Of a stretch of DNA of 64,000 nucleotides, positions 28,967 to 38,842 are shown piece after piece. Source of the DNA: Vescimonas coprocola (GTDB taxonomy: Bacteria; Bacillota; Clostridia; Oscillospirales; Oscillospiraceae). The translations under genes and the position numbers were made by a program. The stretch lies in the NCBI RefSeq assembly GCF_018408575.1, contig NZ_AP023418.1:2198415-2262414 (forward strand), written 5' to 3'. Numbering within the stretch: the first letter of the stretch is position 1; the number at the start of each line of letters is the position of its first letter. The notes under the pieces were generated by a model. The model was not told where the DNA came from. It made no database searches and worked only from the letters and a program-made list of their open reading frames with translations.

Positions 28967-31900
28967 ATGCAGACAAAGAGCACGTCGTACGGAAAGAAGC
29001 TCCTTGCGCTGATGCTGTCCCTGCTGATGCTGGTGAGCGTCCTGCCGGTCTCGGCCTGGGCCGCCGCCGATGCAAAGCCCGAGAAGATCACTCTGGTGGG
29101 CAGCAGCGATGCGCTGGAGTATGAATTTGTAGACTATCTGACCTTTGCGTGGGAGGATATCCCCCACTATAAGGTCACTGTCCCCGCCGGGACCAAGACG
29201 GTCCAGCTCTACGGCACCGTCTATCTGGATAAGGCCAGCAGCTCCGGCAGCGGCTACACACAGAAGGACGGTCTGAATGATTGGCCGGCTCCCGTGGACT
29301 ACTGGTCAGCAGATGAGGTAGGCTCCTCCGCCCCCTATACCATCGAGACCCGCACCGGCGGCTACGAGAAGAACCTGTCTCTGGTCAAGACCCGGAGCTA
29401 TGCAGACACCAGCTCCGCCTATATTCTGGAGTTCGTGGAGAAGGACGACTCCCCCGCCGCCCCGGCTCCCGTTCTGACGGCGGACCTGTCCACGACGGCT
29501 GTCACCTACACCTGCGGCGATAGGGCCAACGCTCTGGCGGTGCAGGCCACCGGCAGCGGCACCCTGAGCTATCAGTGGCAGGTGAGCACCACCTCCGCCG
29601 CCGACGGCTTCGAGGACATCACCGACGCCACCCAGAGCAGCTACACCCCCTCCACCGAGGCGCCGGGCAGCTTCTGGTACCGTGTGGTGGTCACCAACAC
29701 CGTGGCGGGCAACAAGCCCACCAGTGTCACCAGCGCCGTGGCTCCCGTGACGGTCAACGTTCCGGAGGGGATGCGGCAGGTGAAGATCATCACCTCCCAG
29801 GGCCGGGGTACCGGCATGACCCTGACCCTGAAGGATGCTGCGGGCCAGCCCGTATCCATCCCCGCAGACACCAGCGGCGACTACAACGTATATGAGTTTC
29901 TGACGGCTCCCGGCGTCTATACCTATGAGGCACGGGACACTGTGCGGGGCAGCGAATATCTCCTTGGCACAGGCACCCTCACCGTCACCGAAGGCAGCGG
30001 TGAGCAGACCTTCGAGCTGTATCTGGTCTATGTCTACGCCATCGAGATCGGCTGGACGGCAGATGACTTCACCACCGAGGTCAAGGCCGCCGACGGCACC
30101 GTCATGACCCCCGGCGAGCCCCATCAGTCCGGCAGCTATGTAGGCTACCCCTACCTCATGGCCCCCGGTACCTACACCTGGTCCGTCCAGCCCTCCGAGG
30201 CCAGAGCGGCCGAGGGCTATCAGGCCTCCCAGCCCACCAGCCAGAAGCTGACGGGCTCTGCTACGTGGAGCGTCACTCTGCCCCAGATCGTGAGCACCGG
30301 CTTCGTGGTGCCTAAGGGCGGCCGTGTCGTCATGCACAGCATTCCCTCCACCACCTATGGGCAGGGTACGCTGATTCCCGGCGATGCCGATCTCACCGGC
30401 GATGACAGCGACGTCTACACCTTCCGGCTGGCGGCCGGCAGCAGCTACATCTATCAGGCCGCCGGCGACGGGCTTGTCACCGCCACCGGTATGTTCAAAT
30501 CCACCGGCGCCACCACCCGATATGACCTGACGAAAACCATGACCGGCAATCCCAAGGCCATTCTCCGGGACGAGGAGAGTGATGCGGCGGATATCCGCCT
30601 CAACGGTGTGGACTACACCGGCAGCGTCGCCCTGACCGTGGGCGGCATGAAGCAGCTGCGCCCCTGCGTATGTTCCAGATCTCCAACAGCTACGCCGCCG
30701 GCAGCAGAGGCTCCACGCTGGAGCCCGTGTTCCACTACACGGCACTGGATGTGGACGGCACCAATGTGGTCAGCGTGGATGACAGCGGCCGCATCACCGC
30801 CAACAGCGCCGGTACGGCCGTCGTTCTGGTGACCTATGACGCCATGTATGTGACGGACTGCGGCTGGGACATCAACAAGAACAAGACCTTTGGCGCCATC
30901 TGGCCGGAGAACACCGGTGTGGTGGTGGTGGAGGTAGGCGAGAACGCCGCCAACGGCCCGGATGCCAACATGACCATCAACAACGGTGACCGGAAGGTGG
31001 CCGGTAACAAGCTGGATGCTGAGGCAGACGTGCTGTACTACACCGGCGATGACGGCTGCCAGTACACCTTCCGGCCCGCCGCCGGCAGCACCGTCACCCT
31101 GCTGCGCCCCACGCTCACCGAGACGGCCATGACCTACACCGGCGGCTTCGGCACCGACGGTGTGACCACCAAGGGCGGCGACGTGACTCTGACTCTCACC
31201 GAGGGCAAAAACATCGTCAAGATCAGCAAGGATGGCGCCGACACCTATCAGGTCATCACCGTGAAGAAGGCCGGGGTAGTCATCACCAACAAGACCGACC
31301 CCACCCGTGATATCCTGCCCGGCGACACCGTCACCGTGCAGCTCACCGGCGTGTATCACCCCGCCAACACCATGGCGAACCTGTATAGCCTCTACGCCTA
31401 CGTCTCCTACACCGATCCCGGCAGCGGCGATACCGTCACCGGCGATAAGTATTTCTACCAGCGTCACCTCTTCGACCGGGCGGACGGCGACAGCTGCCGC
31501 ACCGTGGAGGTAAAGATCCCCGCCGACTGGGATGCTGATGAGCCCTATGTCCTGACGAACGGCGTTCTCAGCTTCTACGGCAACTGCAAGGATATCGGCT
31601 CGCACCGCAATTCCCTGCCCAATCTCTCCATCAGTGTTCCCCATAGCTACAGCAGCTTCAAGCTGGGCGCCCTGCCGGATATCACCATCCCTGTGGTCAA
31701 GCCCAATACGGCGGACGTCACCTTCTCCGTGAAGGATGACTCCGGAAACGCCGTCAACAGCTGCACCATCCAGCTGACCAACAGCAGCAACGATACCGTC
31801 ACCATCAACGCCACCGCTGCCTCCGCCACCCGCACGCTGGCCAGCGGCAAGTGGAGCTATGTAGTCACCAAGGAGGGCTATCTGCCCGCTAAGGGTACAC

Positions 31901-34293
31901 TGACCGTGGTGGGCGGTGAGGATCAGGCCGTGAATGTGGAGCTGCCTCTGGTCACTGCCATTCAGGTCAAGACTCTGCCCAAGAAAACCGTTTATACCGA
32001 GGGCGACACGCTGAATACCGCCGGTCTGGTGGTGCAGGCTGTCACCAAAAACGGCGCTTCCACCCTGTCCGCCGACCAGTACACCCTCTCCCCCACCCTG
32101 CTGAAAACCGTGGGGCAGCAGGCCATCACCGTGACCTTCGGTCAGCTCACCACCACCTTTGAGGTGACGGTACGGGAGGATATCGTCACGCTGGAGACCA
32201 CGCTGGAGGATGGCATCACCCAGCGCAACTCCCGCATGACCTTCGACGTCTTTGCCAAGGACGGCGACGGCAACAAGCTGCCTGCCAGCGAGGTCACCGT
32301 GCTCCTCAACGGTGATCCGGTGTCCGTCAACTGGGACGATGACACCAAGACCAGCTATACCCTGCACTTTACCAAGGAGGGCGTCAACACCGTCGTTGTC
32401 AAGGCCCACAAGGCCTCTGTAACCTATACCATCACCTATGTGAAGGCCGAGCCCGGTGATGTGGTGGGCAAGGCCGTGTTCACCGTGGAGGCCCTGTCTC
32501 TGGGCGGCGGCTACATCATTGAGCCCTGCTATGTGGACATCATCGAGGGCGAGAACGCTGCTCAGGCGCTGGCCCGTCTGCTGGAGGAAAGAGGCTTTAC
32601 CTACAGCAACACCGGCTCTCTGGAGAGCGGCTTCTATCTGTCCCACATCCAGGGCGATGCGCTGGCGGGCATTGATCCCACCGGCGACAGCATCCCCCAG
32701 GCCCTGCGGGAGAAGCTGGAGGAGAAGAACTTCGATATCCAGACCCGGACGGACGAGACCAGTCTGGGTGAATTCGACTACACCAGCGCCTCCGGCTGGA
32801 TGTACTGCCTGAAGAACGTATTCCCCAACGTGGGCTTTGCCGATTCCTATCTGTCCGAGGGCGACGTGGTGCGTGTGCAGTTCACGGTGGCCTACGGCTC
32901 CGACATCGGCGGCGGCTTTGCCATGGGCTCCGGCGACAGTGCCGGTTACTTTGACATGGCCAACAAAGACGCTTTGACCCGCCGTGTAGCGGCCATCAAC
33001 GCCGAGATTGAGGCGAACCCCTACTATCTGGAGCAGAACTGCCTGACCAAGGCCTATGACGCCGCTATGGACGTGCTGACCACTCTGTACGTCTCTCAGG
33101 CCGACGTGGATGCCGCTTTGGCGGATCTGCCCGATCCCCCTGTGGGCCACCAGCTGACCGCTGTGGAGAAGGTTCCTGCCACCTGCGAGACCGCCGGCGT
33201 GGAGGCTTACTGGAAGTGCTCCGTCTGCGGCAAGCTGTTCAGCGATGCCGAGGGCAAGACCGAGACGACGCTGGAGAAGCTGGCTATCCCCGCTACCGGT
33301 CATGCCTATGGCGCCCCGGTGTGGAAGTGGAACGATGATTTCACCGCTTCTGCCACCTTTACTTGCGGCAATGATACCTCCCATGTGGAAAACGTCACGG
33401 CAGAGGTGACCAGCGCTGTCACCACGCCCGCCGCTTGCGAGACGGACGGCGTTCGCACCTACACCGCCAAGGTCACCTTCGATGGTAAGGACTACACCGA
33501 CACCAAGACGGAGGTCATCCCCGCTACCGATCATGCTTACGGTGAGCCGGTGTGGAAGTGGAACGATGATTTCAAGGCCACTGCCACCTTCACCTGCACC
33601 AACGATGCCACCCATGTGGAAAACGTCACGGCAGAGGTGACCAGCGCTGTCACCACGCCCGCCGCTTGCGAGACCACCGGCGTCCGCACCTATACCGCTA
33701 AGGTCACCTTCGATGGTAAGGACTACACCGATACCAAGACCGAGGTCATCCCCGCTACCGGTCATGCCTATGGCGCCCCGGTGTGGAAGTGGAACGATGA
33801 TTTCACCGCTTCTGCCACATTCACCTGCGGCAATGATACTTCCCATGTGAAAAACGTCACGGCAGAGGTGACCAGCGCTGTCACCACGCCCGCCGCTTGC
33901 GAGACCACCGGCGTCCGCACCTATACCGCTAAGGTCACCTTCGAGGATAAGGAGTATACCTCCAGCAAGACCGAGGTCATTCCCGCCAAGAGCCACGACA
34001 CGGAACTGGTGGGTGCCAAGGATGCCACCTGCACCGAGGATGGCTACACCGGCAACGAGGTCTGCAAGGTCTGCCAGACTGTCGTGAAGCAGGGCGAGGT
34101 GATTCCCGCTCTGGGCCACGACTACAAGGATGGCAAGTGCAGCCGCTGCGGCGCTGAGGAGCCTACCACTCCCGTGGAGCCCGGCAAGCCCACCACCGGC
34201 GACAGCAGCACTCTGGTGCTGTGGCTGGCCCTGCTGGCCATCTCCGGTATGGCTGTGACGGTCATTCCCTCCCGCAAAAAGCGCAGCCGGTAA
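28967..34293 (+). CDS. Secreted anchored protein with transcobalamin-like DUF4430 domain, frameshifted here
   Basis: About 1775 residues once one frameshift is repaired. A signal peptide ends near VLPVSAWAAA. Ig-like domains follow (SYQWQVSTTSAADGFEDITD), later a bacterial Ig-like region (KTVYTEGDTLNTAGLVVQAV). Near residues 1165-1313 lies a DUF4430 domain (GGYIIEPCYVDIIEGENAAQ, SGWMYCLKNVFPNVGFADSY, DVVRVQFTVAYG), the fold at the C-terminus of intrinsic factor and transcobalamin. Then come a Cys module (YWKCSVCGKLFSDAEG), three 77-residue repeats and a C-terminal PTTGDSSTLVLW anchor. At 30661-30664 four C replace an expected five (KQLRPLRMFQISNSY would result), splitting the frame. With the cobalamin riboswitch upstream, a role in cobalamin capture at the surface is a reasonable inference. 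Confidence 0.85.
33301..33993 (+). repeat. Three tandem 231-bp repeats inside the DUF4430 protein
   Basis: Units begin at 33301, 33532 and 33763, each starting HAYG and running through VWKWNDDF, ATFTC, VTAEVTSAVTTPAACET, VRTYTAKVTF and ending TEVIPA. DNA identity is very high, including synonymous sites, so the units are young or homogenised. Copy number could vary and could be mis-assembled. Confidence 0.9.
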
Positions 34294-34321
34294 CAAACAA
34301 TCACTGGCTGACTCATTCACC

Positions 34322-34357
34322 GGGGAAGCTGCCTGCGGGCAGCTTCCTCGGCTTTTT
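34322..34357 (+). terminator. Terminator of the DUF4430 protein gene
   Basis: Arms GAAGCTGCC and GGCAGCTTC with a TGCG loop, then CTCGGCTTTTT, 29 nt after the stop. Confidence 0.85.
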
Positions 34358-34416
34358 ATCCCCTTGTATACGCCGGGCAGTTGTGCATCCCAGCGCACAA
34401 GGCCCAAAATTTCCGA

Positions 34417-34445
34417 GTGACAAGCGGTTTGAATTGTGATATAGT
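34417..34445 (+). promoter_or_regulatory. Promoter of the BTAD regulator gene
   Basis: GTGACA (34417-34422), 17-nt spacer and TATAGT (34440-34445). The leader of about 110 nt before the start codon shows no clear structure. Confidence 0.6.
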
Positions 34446-34557
34446 GATCGTACCACCGATGGACAAGGACGGATGCGGATCCGCCCTTGTTCCTCCATGA
34501 TATGATCGCAGCGTGGGGCCGGGACAGAGCACCGCACCCCTATAGAGGAGGCTGATT

Positions 34558-35781
34558 ATGAGAGAGATCGCACACATCCGGGCCACGATGCTGGGGTGGT
34601 TTGCCCTGCAGCAGACCGGCATGAAGGAGCCCCGGATGGTCAGTCTCGCCGGCCGTTCCGGACGGCTGTGGACGCTGGTGGCCTACCTGATCCTGCACCG
34701 GGATCGGGGCATCCCCGCTCAGGAGCTCATCGACCTTCTGTGGCCCGACGGCAGCGGCAGCAATCCTGCCAGCACTCTGCAAAATAACGCCAGCCGGGCA
34801 CGCAACGCCATGGCTACACTGGGCTTTTCCGACACCAAGGGCATGATTCGCTACGAAAACGGCCTGTACCGCTGGGTTCCCGGAACCGATACATGGCTGG
34901 ACGTGGATGTCTTTGAGGATCTGGCCCGCCGGGCGCTGGAGACCCCCGACCCGGAGGAGCTCCGGACACTGGGCCGGGAGGCCGCCGATCTGTATCAGGG
35001 GGATTTTCTGCCGGATGCGGCCGACGAACTGTGGTGTACCGATCTTCACGCCTACTATCGCTCCCTGTTTGTGCGGCTGTTCCGCAGACTGGTGCAAGAG
35101 CTGATGAGGACTCAGGAGTACGCCGAGGCGGCGGCCCTGTGCGCCCAAGCGGTGCATCTGGACCCTCTGTCGGAGGAGTTCAATCTGCTGCTGATGCAGA
35201 ATCTCACCCGGAGCCATCAGGCCCAGCAGGCGCTGGACCACTACGAGGCCCTGCAAAAGCTGTATCAGGAGAGTTACGGCCTGACCCCCTCCCCGGAGCT
35301 GGAGGCCGCCCGCCTCACCGCCTCGCAGGAACTGTACGGCGGCGGCATGGGGCCGGCGGCTCTGGAGACCTTCCTGCTGGCCGGCGACGGCGAGAGCAGG
35401 GCGCTGGCCTGCGACAACGGCACCTTTCGGGAGATCGTGCTGCTGTACCTGCGTTCCATGCGCCGTGACCCCGACCTGAAGGCCCAGCTGCTGATGCTGT
35501 GTCTGGAGGGCTGGGAGGCGCAGCCGGAGAAAAATGCCGTCTATATGCAGCAGATGAAGCTGATCCTGCAGGGCTGCCTGCGCTCCGGCGACCCCTTCAC
35601 TCAGATTGGCGCCGGGCAATACTGGGTGCTGCTGCCGGGCGCCGGGTCGGAGACCCATAGCGCCATCGCTCAGCGGCTCCAGCAGGCGATGCACCAGCGT
35701 TTTGCCCAAAGCAGCGCCGTTTTTCAGACTCGGGCCATCGATCTGCGGGGCATGGTCCATCTGGCCGAACCCAAAGACTGA
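34558..35781 (+). CDS. Winged-helix/BTAD (SARP-type) transcriptional regulator
   Basis: 407 residues; AGAGGAGGCTGATT precedes the ATG. Residues about 1-100 form a winged-helix OmpR/SARP-like DNA-binding domain (RLWTLVAYLILHRDRGIPAQ, LIDLLWPDG, NNASRARNAM). Residues about 115-260 are a bacterial transcriptional activator (BTAD) TPR-like domain (YQGDFLPDA, AVHLDPLSEEFNLLLM, YGLTPSPEL). The C-terminal 130 residues include GDPFTQIGAGQYWVLLPGAG and then IAQRLQQA, resembling the second half of a GGDEF domain without the catalytic motif. It is probably an activator responding to an unknown signal. The next gene is a small protein 50 nt downstream; the large surface protein upstream could be a target, but nothing in the sequence proves it. 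Confidence 0.85.
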   Translation: MREIAHIRATMLGWFALQQTGMKEPRMVSLAGRSGRLWTLVAYLILHRDRGIPAQELIDLLWPDGSGSNPASTLQNNASRARNAMATLGFSDTKGMIRYENGLYRWVPGTDTWLDVDVFEDLARRALETPDPEELRTLGREAADLYQGDFLPDAADELWCTDLHAYYRSLFVRLFRRLVQELMRTQEYAEAAALCAQAVHLDPLSEEFNLLLMQNLTRSHQAQQALDHYEALQKLYQESYGLTPSPELEAARLTASQELYGGGMGPAALETFLLAGDGESRALACDNGTFREIVLLYLRSMRRDPDLKAQLLMLCLEGWEAQPEKNAVYMQQMKLILQGCLRSGDPFTQIGAGQYWVLLPGAGSETHSAIAQRLQQAMHQRFAQSSAVFQTRAIDLRGMVHLAEPKD

Positions 35782-35831
35782 CACCCCACCGGACGGCTCC
35801 GCCGCCGGTTTCAGAAAGGATGGATCACTCC

Positions 35832-36188
35832 ATGCAAGAAAACCGAAGCATTACGCCGGGTCTGGGGGCCTTTCGCCTGACGCTCCAGAGCCGGGAGAAC
35901 GGCTTTTGCGGCTATGTGTACAGCGCCGCTCTGGGCTGCCGGGCGGAGTTCACCAGTCTGGCCCGGCTCATCGTCCTGCTGGAGGAGTGGATGAACACCG
36001 CCACCGACAGTCCCGTGCCGGAAAAGCCCTCCGCTGCGGCGGCCCCCGCCGATGTGGAGCTGGAGGTCCGGCTGCGCCAGCATTACAGCTGGCAGGGGCA
36101 GCTCCGTGACCTGAAGGGCGGCGCCGTTTTCTCCTTCCACAGCGCGCTGGAGCTGCTTTTGCAGCTGGAGGCGCTGTTGGAGCAATAA
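35832..36188 (+). CDS. Small uncharacterised protein with internal duplication
   Basis: 118 residues from the ATG at 35832, chosen because AGAAAGGA then sits 11 nt upstream; the ATG at 35820 would leave no spacing. Two similar halves are visible. FRLTLQSRENGFCGYVY followed by FTSLARLIVLLEEWM aligns with LEVRLRQHYSWQGQLRD followed by FSFHSALELLLQLEALL. Each looks like a beta-hairpin plus amphipathic helix, joined by a Pro/Ala linker. No known enzymatic motif. It is co-directional with the BTAD regulator and probably in the same transcript, so a regulatory partner role is possible. Function unknown. Confidence 0.7.
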   Translation: MQENRSITPGLGAFRLTLQSRENGFCGYVYSAALGCRAEFTSLARLIVLLEEWMNTATDSPVPEKPSAAAAPADVELEVRLRQHYSWQGQLRDLKGGAVFSFHSALELLLQLEALLEQ

Positions 36189-36199
36189 GCACAATACAG

Positions 36200-36236
36200 G
36201 CACGCAGGTCCCGCATGGGCCTGCGTGCTTTGCAAT
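36200..36236 (+). terminator. Terminator after the small duplicated protein
   Basis: Arms GCACGCAGG and CCTGCGTGC followed by TTTGCAATTT, 12 nt after the stop. Confidence 0.8.
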
Positions 36237-36260
36237 TTGTGCGCTATTTGTGGACAAAGA

Positions 36261-36289
36261 TTGACTTCCCGGCGGGGATACGGTAAGAT
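36261..36289 (+). promoter_or_regulatory. Promoter of the CyuA-like gene
   Basis: TTGACT (36261-36266), 17-nt spacer and TAAGAT (36284-36289), with the start codon 27 nt downstream. Confidence 0.7.
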
Positions 36290-36315
36290 GGATAAAAAAG
36301 AGCAGGAGGGATCGT

Positions 36316-37590
36316 ATGGAACGACACGATGCGTGCTACCGGCAGTATGTGCAGATCCTCCGGGAGGAGCTGCGCCCCGCCACCGGCTGCACCGAGCCCA
36401 TCGCCATCGCTTACGCCGCCGCCAAGGCCCGCAGCGTTCTGGGCGCACTGCCGGATCGGGTGCTGGTGGAGGTCAGCGGCAACATCATCAAGAACGTCAA
36501 AAGCGTGGTAGTCCCCCATACCGGCGGGCTGCGGGGCATCCCGGCAGCTGCGGCGGCGGGCATTGTGGCCGGAGACGCCGAGGCCCAGCTGGAGGTGCTC
36601 TCCGGCATGACGGAGGCGCAGAGCGCCGCCATCTCTCCCTTCCTGAAGGTCGTGCCGGTGGAGGTGCGCCATGCCGACACGCCCTATATCTTCGACATTC
36701 AGGTGACGGTTTTTCACGGCCCGGACAGCGCTCAGGTGCGCCTTGTGGGCCACCACACCAACGTGGTATCCGTCCGGAGGGACGGTCAGGTACTGCTGGA
36801 GCGGGAGATCTCCGAGGGCTCCGGCAGTCTCACAGACCGCAGCTGCCTGACGGTGGAGGGCATCGTGGCCTTTGCCGACTGTCTTTCCACGGAGGACGTG
36901 GAGGAGGTGCTGGAGCAGCAGATCCGGTGTAACATGGCCATCGCTGAGGAGGGCCTGCGCCACGATTACGGGGCCAACATCGGCAAGACCCTGCTGCGGG
37001 GGCATGAGGAGGATCTGTCCTATCGGATGCGGGCCTACGCCGCCGCAGCCAGCGATGCCCGGATGAACGGGTGCGAGATGCCGGTGGTCATCAACTCCGG
37101 CAGCGGCAATCAGGGCATTACCTCCAGTGTGCCGGTGATCGTCTGCGCCCGTGCCACGGGCCGCAGTCATGAGGAGCTGCTGCGGGCGCTGGCGGTGGCG
37201 AATCTGGTGACCATCCACCTGAAAACCGGCATCGGGCGGCTGTCCGCCTACTGCGGAGCCGTCAGCGCCGGATGCGGCGCCGCCGCAGGGCTGGCGTATC
37301 TGCAGGGCGGGGATTACGACACCGTGGCCCACACGGTGGTCAATACCGTAGCCATGGATTCCGGCATCATCTGCGACGGGGCCAAGGCCAGCTGCGCCGC
37401 CAAGATCGCCGCCGCCGTGGACGCCGGGCTGCTGGGGCTGGCCATGTATCGCAGCGGCAACCAGTTCTTTGGCGGAGACGGCATCGTGAAAAAGGGCGTG
37501 GAGAACACCATCGCCAACGTGGGCCGGCTGGCCCGACTGGGCATGGCGCAGACGGACAAGCAGATCATTCAGCTGATGATGGAGAGCTGA
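36316..37590 (+). CDS. CyuA/UPF0597-family protein, L-cysteine desulfidase-like
   Basis: 424 residues, full length. The family is related to serine dehydratase alpha subunits and includes CyuA (YhaM) and an archaeal L-cysteine desulfidase that releases sulfide, ammonia and pyruvate. Conserved Cys and Gly patches that could hold an Fe-S cluster are seen: ELRPATGCTEPIAIAYAAA near residue 25, INSGSGNQGITSSVPVI, SAYCGAVSAGCGAAAG near 320 and SGIICDGAKASCAAKI. Single-gene transcript with its own promoter and terminator. Cysteine catabolism is likely; activity on other amino acids is not excluded. Confidence 0.85.
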   Translation: MERHDACYRQYVQILREELRPATGCTEPIAIAYAAAKARSVLGALPDRVLVEVSGNIIKNVKSVVVPHTGGLRGIPAAAAAGIVAGDAEAQLEVLSGMTEAQSAAISPFLKVVPVEVRHADTPYIFDIQVTVFHGPDSAQVRLVGHHTNVVSVRRDGQVLLEREISEGSGSLTDRSCLTVEGIVAFADCLSTEDVEEVLEQQIRCNMAIAEEGLRHDYGANIGKTLLRGHEEDLSYRMRAYAAAASDARMNGCEMPVVINSGSGNQGITSSVPVIVCARATGRSHEELLRALAVANLVTIHLKTGIGRLSAYCGAVSAGCGAAAGLAYLQGGDYDTVAHTVVNTVAMDSGIICDGAKASCAAKIAAAVDAGLLGLAMYRSGNQFFGGDGIVKKGVENTIANVGRLARLGMAQTDKQIIQLMMES

Positions 37591-37622
37591 CCACAGCGGT
37601 GGGACAGCCTTATGCGTATAGA

Positions 37623-37660
37623 GCAGGCACGCAGGGTGGTTCCTGCGTGCCTGCTGTTTG
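37623..37660 (+). terminator. Terminator of the CyuA-like gene
   Basis: Perfect 13-bp arms (GCAGGCACGCAGG and complement) followed by TGTTTG. Sequence 37661-37790 holds no gene, only a Cys/Gly-type GC-rich stretch and a CACCTACGTGGTAGGT inverted repeat at 37761-37776. Confidence 0.8.
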
Positions 37661-37793
37661 TCTCCGGCGGGATGCTTTTTGCCGGCAGTTTTTCTGTTTT
37701 GCCTCCGGCGGCGTGCAAACGCCGGAAATCTCCCCCTCACGGGCGAGCCATCCTCTTTCCCACCTACGTGGTAGGTAAAATTTGAAAAAAGGG

Positions 37794-37846
37794 TTGACAA
37801 GCGCAGTTAGAGATGTTAAACTACCACCAAGTTAGATGTATCTAAC
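37794..37846 (+). promoter_or_regulatory. Promoter with DtxR-like operator, DUF2325 operon
   Basis: TTGACA (37794-37799), 17-nt spacer and TAAACT (37817-37822). A near-perfect palindrome GTTAGATGTATCTAAC lies at 37831-37846, just at or after the transcription start. A weaker copy, GTTAGAGATGTTAAAC, overlaps the -10 box. The TTAG...CTAA half-sites resemble DtxR/IdeR/MntR-type metal-repressor boxes. Together with a flavodoxin in the operon this suggests induction on iron limitation, which is inference. Confidence 0.65.
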
Positions 37847-37966
37847 CAACCGGATCATTAGAGCATCAGAACATCGCAGAACCACGAATCAGGTAAGCGA
37901 AATCAACCAGCCATCTCCCCGCCGCATATTTGTCGGCCGGGAAGCCATGATAAGAAAGGAACACCT

Positions 37967-38248
37967 ATGAGCATTGTCATTCTGGGCGGCAACGAGTGTA
38001 TGGAGCGCCGCTATATGGATCTGTGTCAATCCTACCGCTGTCGGGCCAAGGTCTTTATCAAGCCTGTGGGCGGCCTGAAAAACAAGCTGGGCGACCCGGA
38101 TCTGACCATTTTCTTCACCAGCACCATGTCCCACAAAATGGTCCAGAGCGCCCTGCGGGAGCTGAGGAGCTGCGACACGGTCATCGAGCGCTGTCACACC
38201 AGCTCCCTGTCCGCTCTACGGAACATTCTGGAAAAGCACGCCGGATAA
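37967..38248 (+). CDS. DUF2325 family protein
   Basis: 93 residues. The N-terminus SIVILGGNECMERRYMDLCQ starts a Rossmann-like domain of the DUF2325 family, with TIFFTSTMSHKMVQSALREL and a HTSSLSALRNIL end. Its function is not established. It is first in a tight operon with a Cys-rich DUF3793 protein and a flavodoxin behind a palindromic operator. Ribosome binding site AGAAAGGA. Confidence 0.85.
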   Translation: MSIVILGGNECMERRYMDLCQSYRCRAKVFIKPVGGLKNKLGDPDLTIFFTSTMSHKMVQSALRELRSCDTVIERCHTSSLSALRNILEKHAG

Positions 38249-38262
38249 GGAGGGCTTACATC

Positions 38263-38808
38263 ATGTCTGAGGAGCTTGTGGTGCGTCAGTGCGCCCCTAC
38301 TCTGGCCGGGATCAAGACCGGCAGCCTGTTCTCCTGTCCCTGCGACTCCCCGGAGGAGCTGCGGCAGGAGGTGCGCCGCATCAACCGTCTGCTGGCGGGC
38401 AAGGGCCTGTGTCTGCTGCCCCTTCGCTTTGACGGCGGCCGTGCGCTGCTGTACCTCTACCGGCCCAGCCGCCTGCGGCAGGATCTGGAGGATGCCGAGG
38501 CCGTGCGCCTGCTGGAGGAGTCCGGGTACCCATGTCACAGCGCCGGGCAGTGCGTGGCCTGTCTCATCCGTCGTCTGCGGGAAAATGACGAATTCCCCCA
38601 CGAGATCGGGCTGTTCCTCAGCTATCCTCCGGAGGATGTACGGGGCTTCATCGAGAACAAGGCCTGCCGCTTCAAGTGTGCCGGACTGTGGAAGGTCTAT
38701 GGCGACGAGGAGCGGGCCAAGGAGCTGTTCCGTCAGTATAAGCGCTGCACCGACCGGTGCTGCGCCCTGTGGCGGGCAGGCTCCGGACTGGCGCAGCTGG
38801 CCGTGTGA
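38263..38808 (+). CDS. DUF3793 family protein, cysteine-rich
   Basis: 181 residues from the ATG at 38263 after AAGGAGGGC; a longer frame starting at 37996 only overlaps DUF2325. It starts AGIKTGSLFSCPCDSPEEL. Cysteines cluster in GYPCHSAGQCVACLIRRLR, ENKACRFKCAGLWKVYG and YKRCTDRCCALW, about a dozen in total, most of them in CxC, CxxC or CC spacing. This could mean metal, Fe-S or redox function; I know no proven activity. HEIGLFLSYPPEDVRGFIEN is the most recognisable family motif. Second gene of the putative metal-responsive operon, 14 nt after DUF2325. Confidence 0.85.
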   Translation: MSEELVVRQCAPTLAGIKTGSLFSCPCDSPEELRQEVRRINRLLAGKGLCLLPLRFDGGRALLYLYRPSRLRQDLEDAEAVRLLEESGYPCHSAGQCVACLIRRLRENDEFPHEIGLFLSYPPEDVRGFIENKACRFKCAGLWKVYGDEERAKELFRQYKRCTDRCCALWRAGSGLAQLAV

Positions 38809-38842
38809 CATATTTTTCAACAGAGAAAGGAACGAAACCATC

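Noticed and set aside
33301-33993. CRISPR-like repeats
   Set aside because: 231-bp period with no spacers and in-frame coding; protein repeats, not CRISPR.
30613-34407. 1264-codon minus-strand frame opposite the DUF4430 protein
   Set aside because: Repetitive Gly-rich shadow of the plus-strand repeats; plus frame has signal peptide, domains and anchor.
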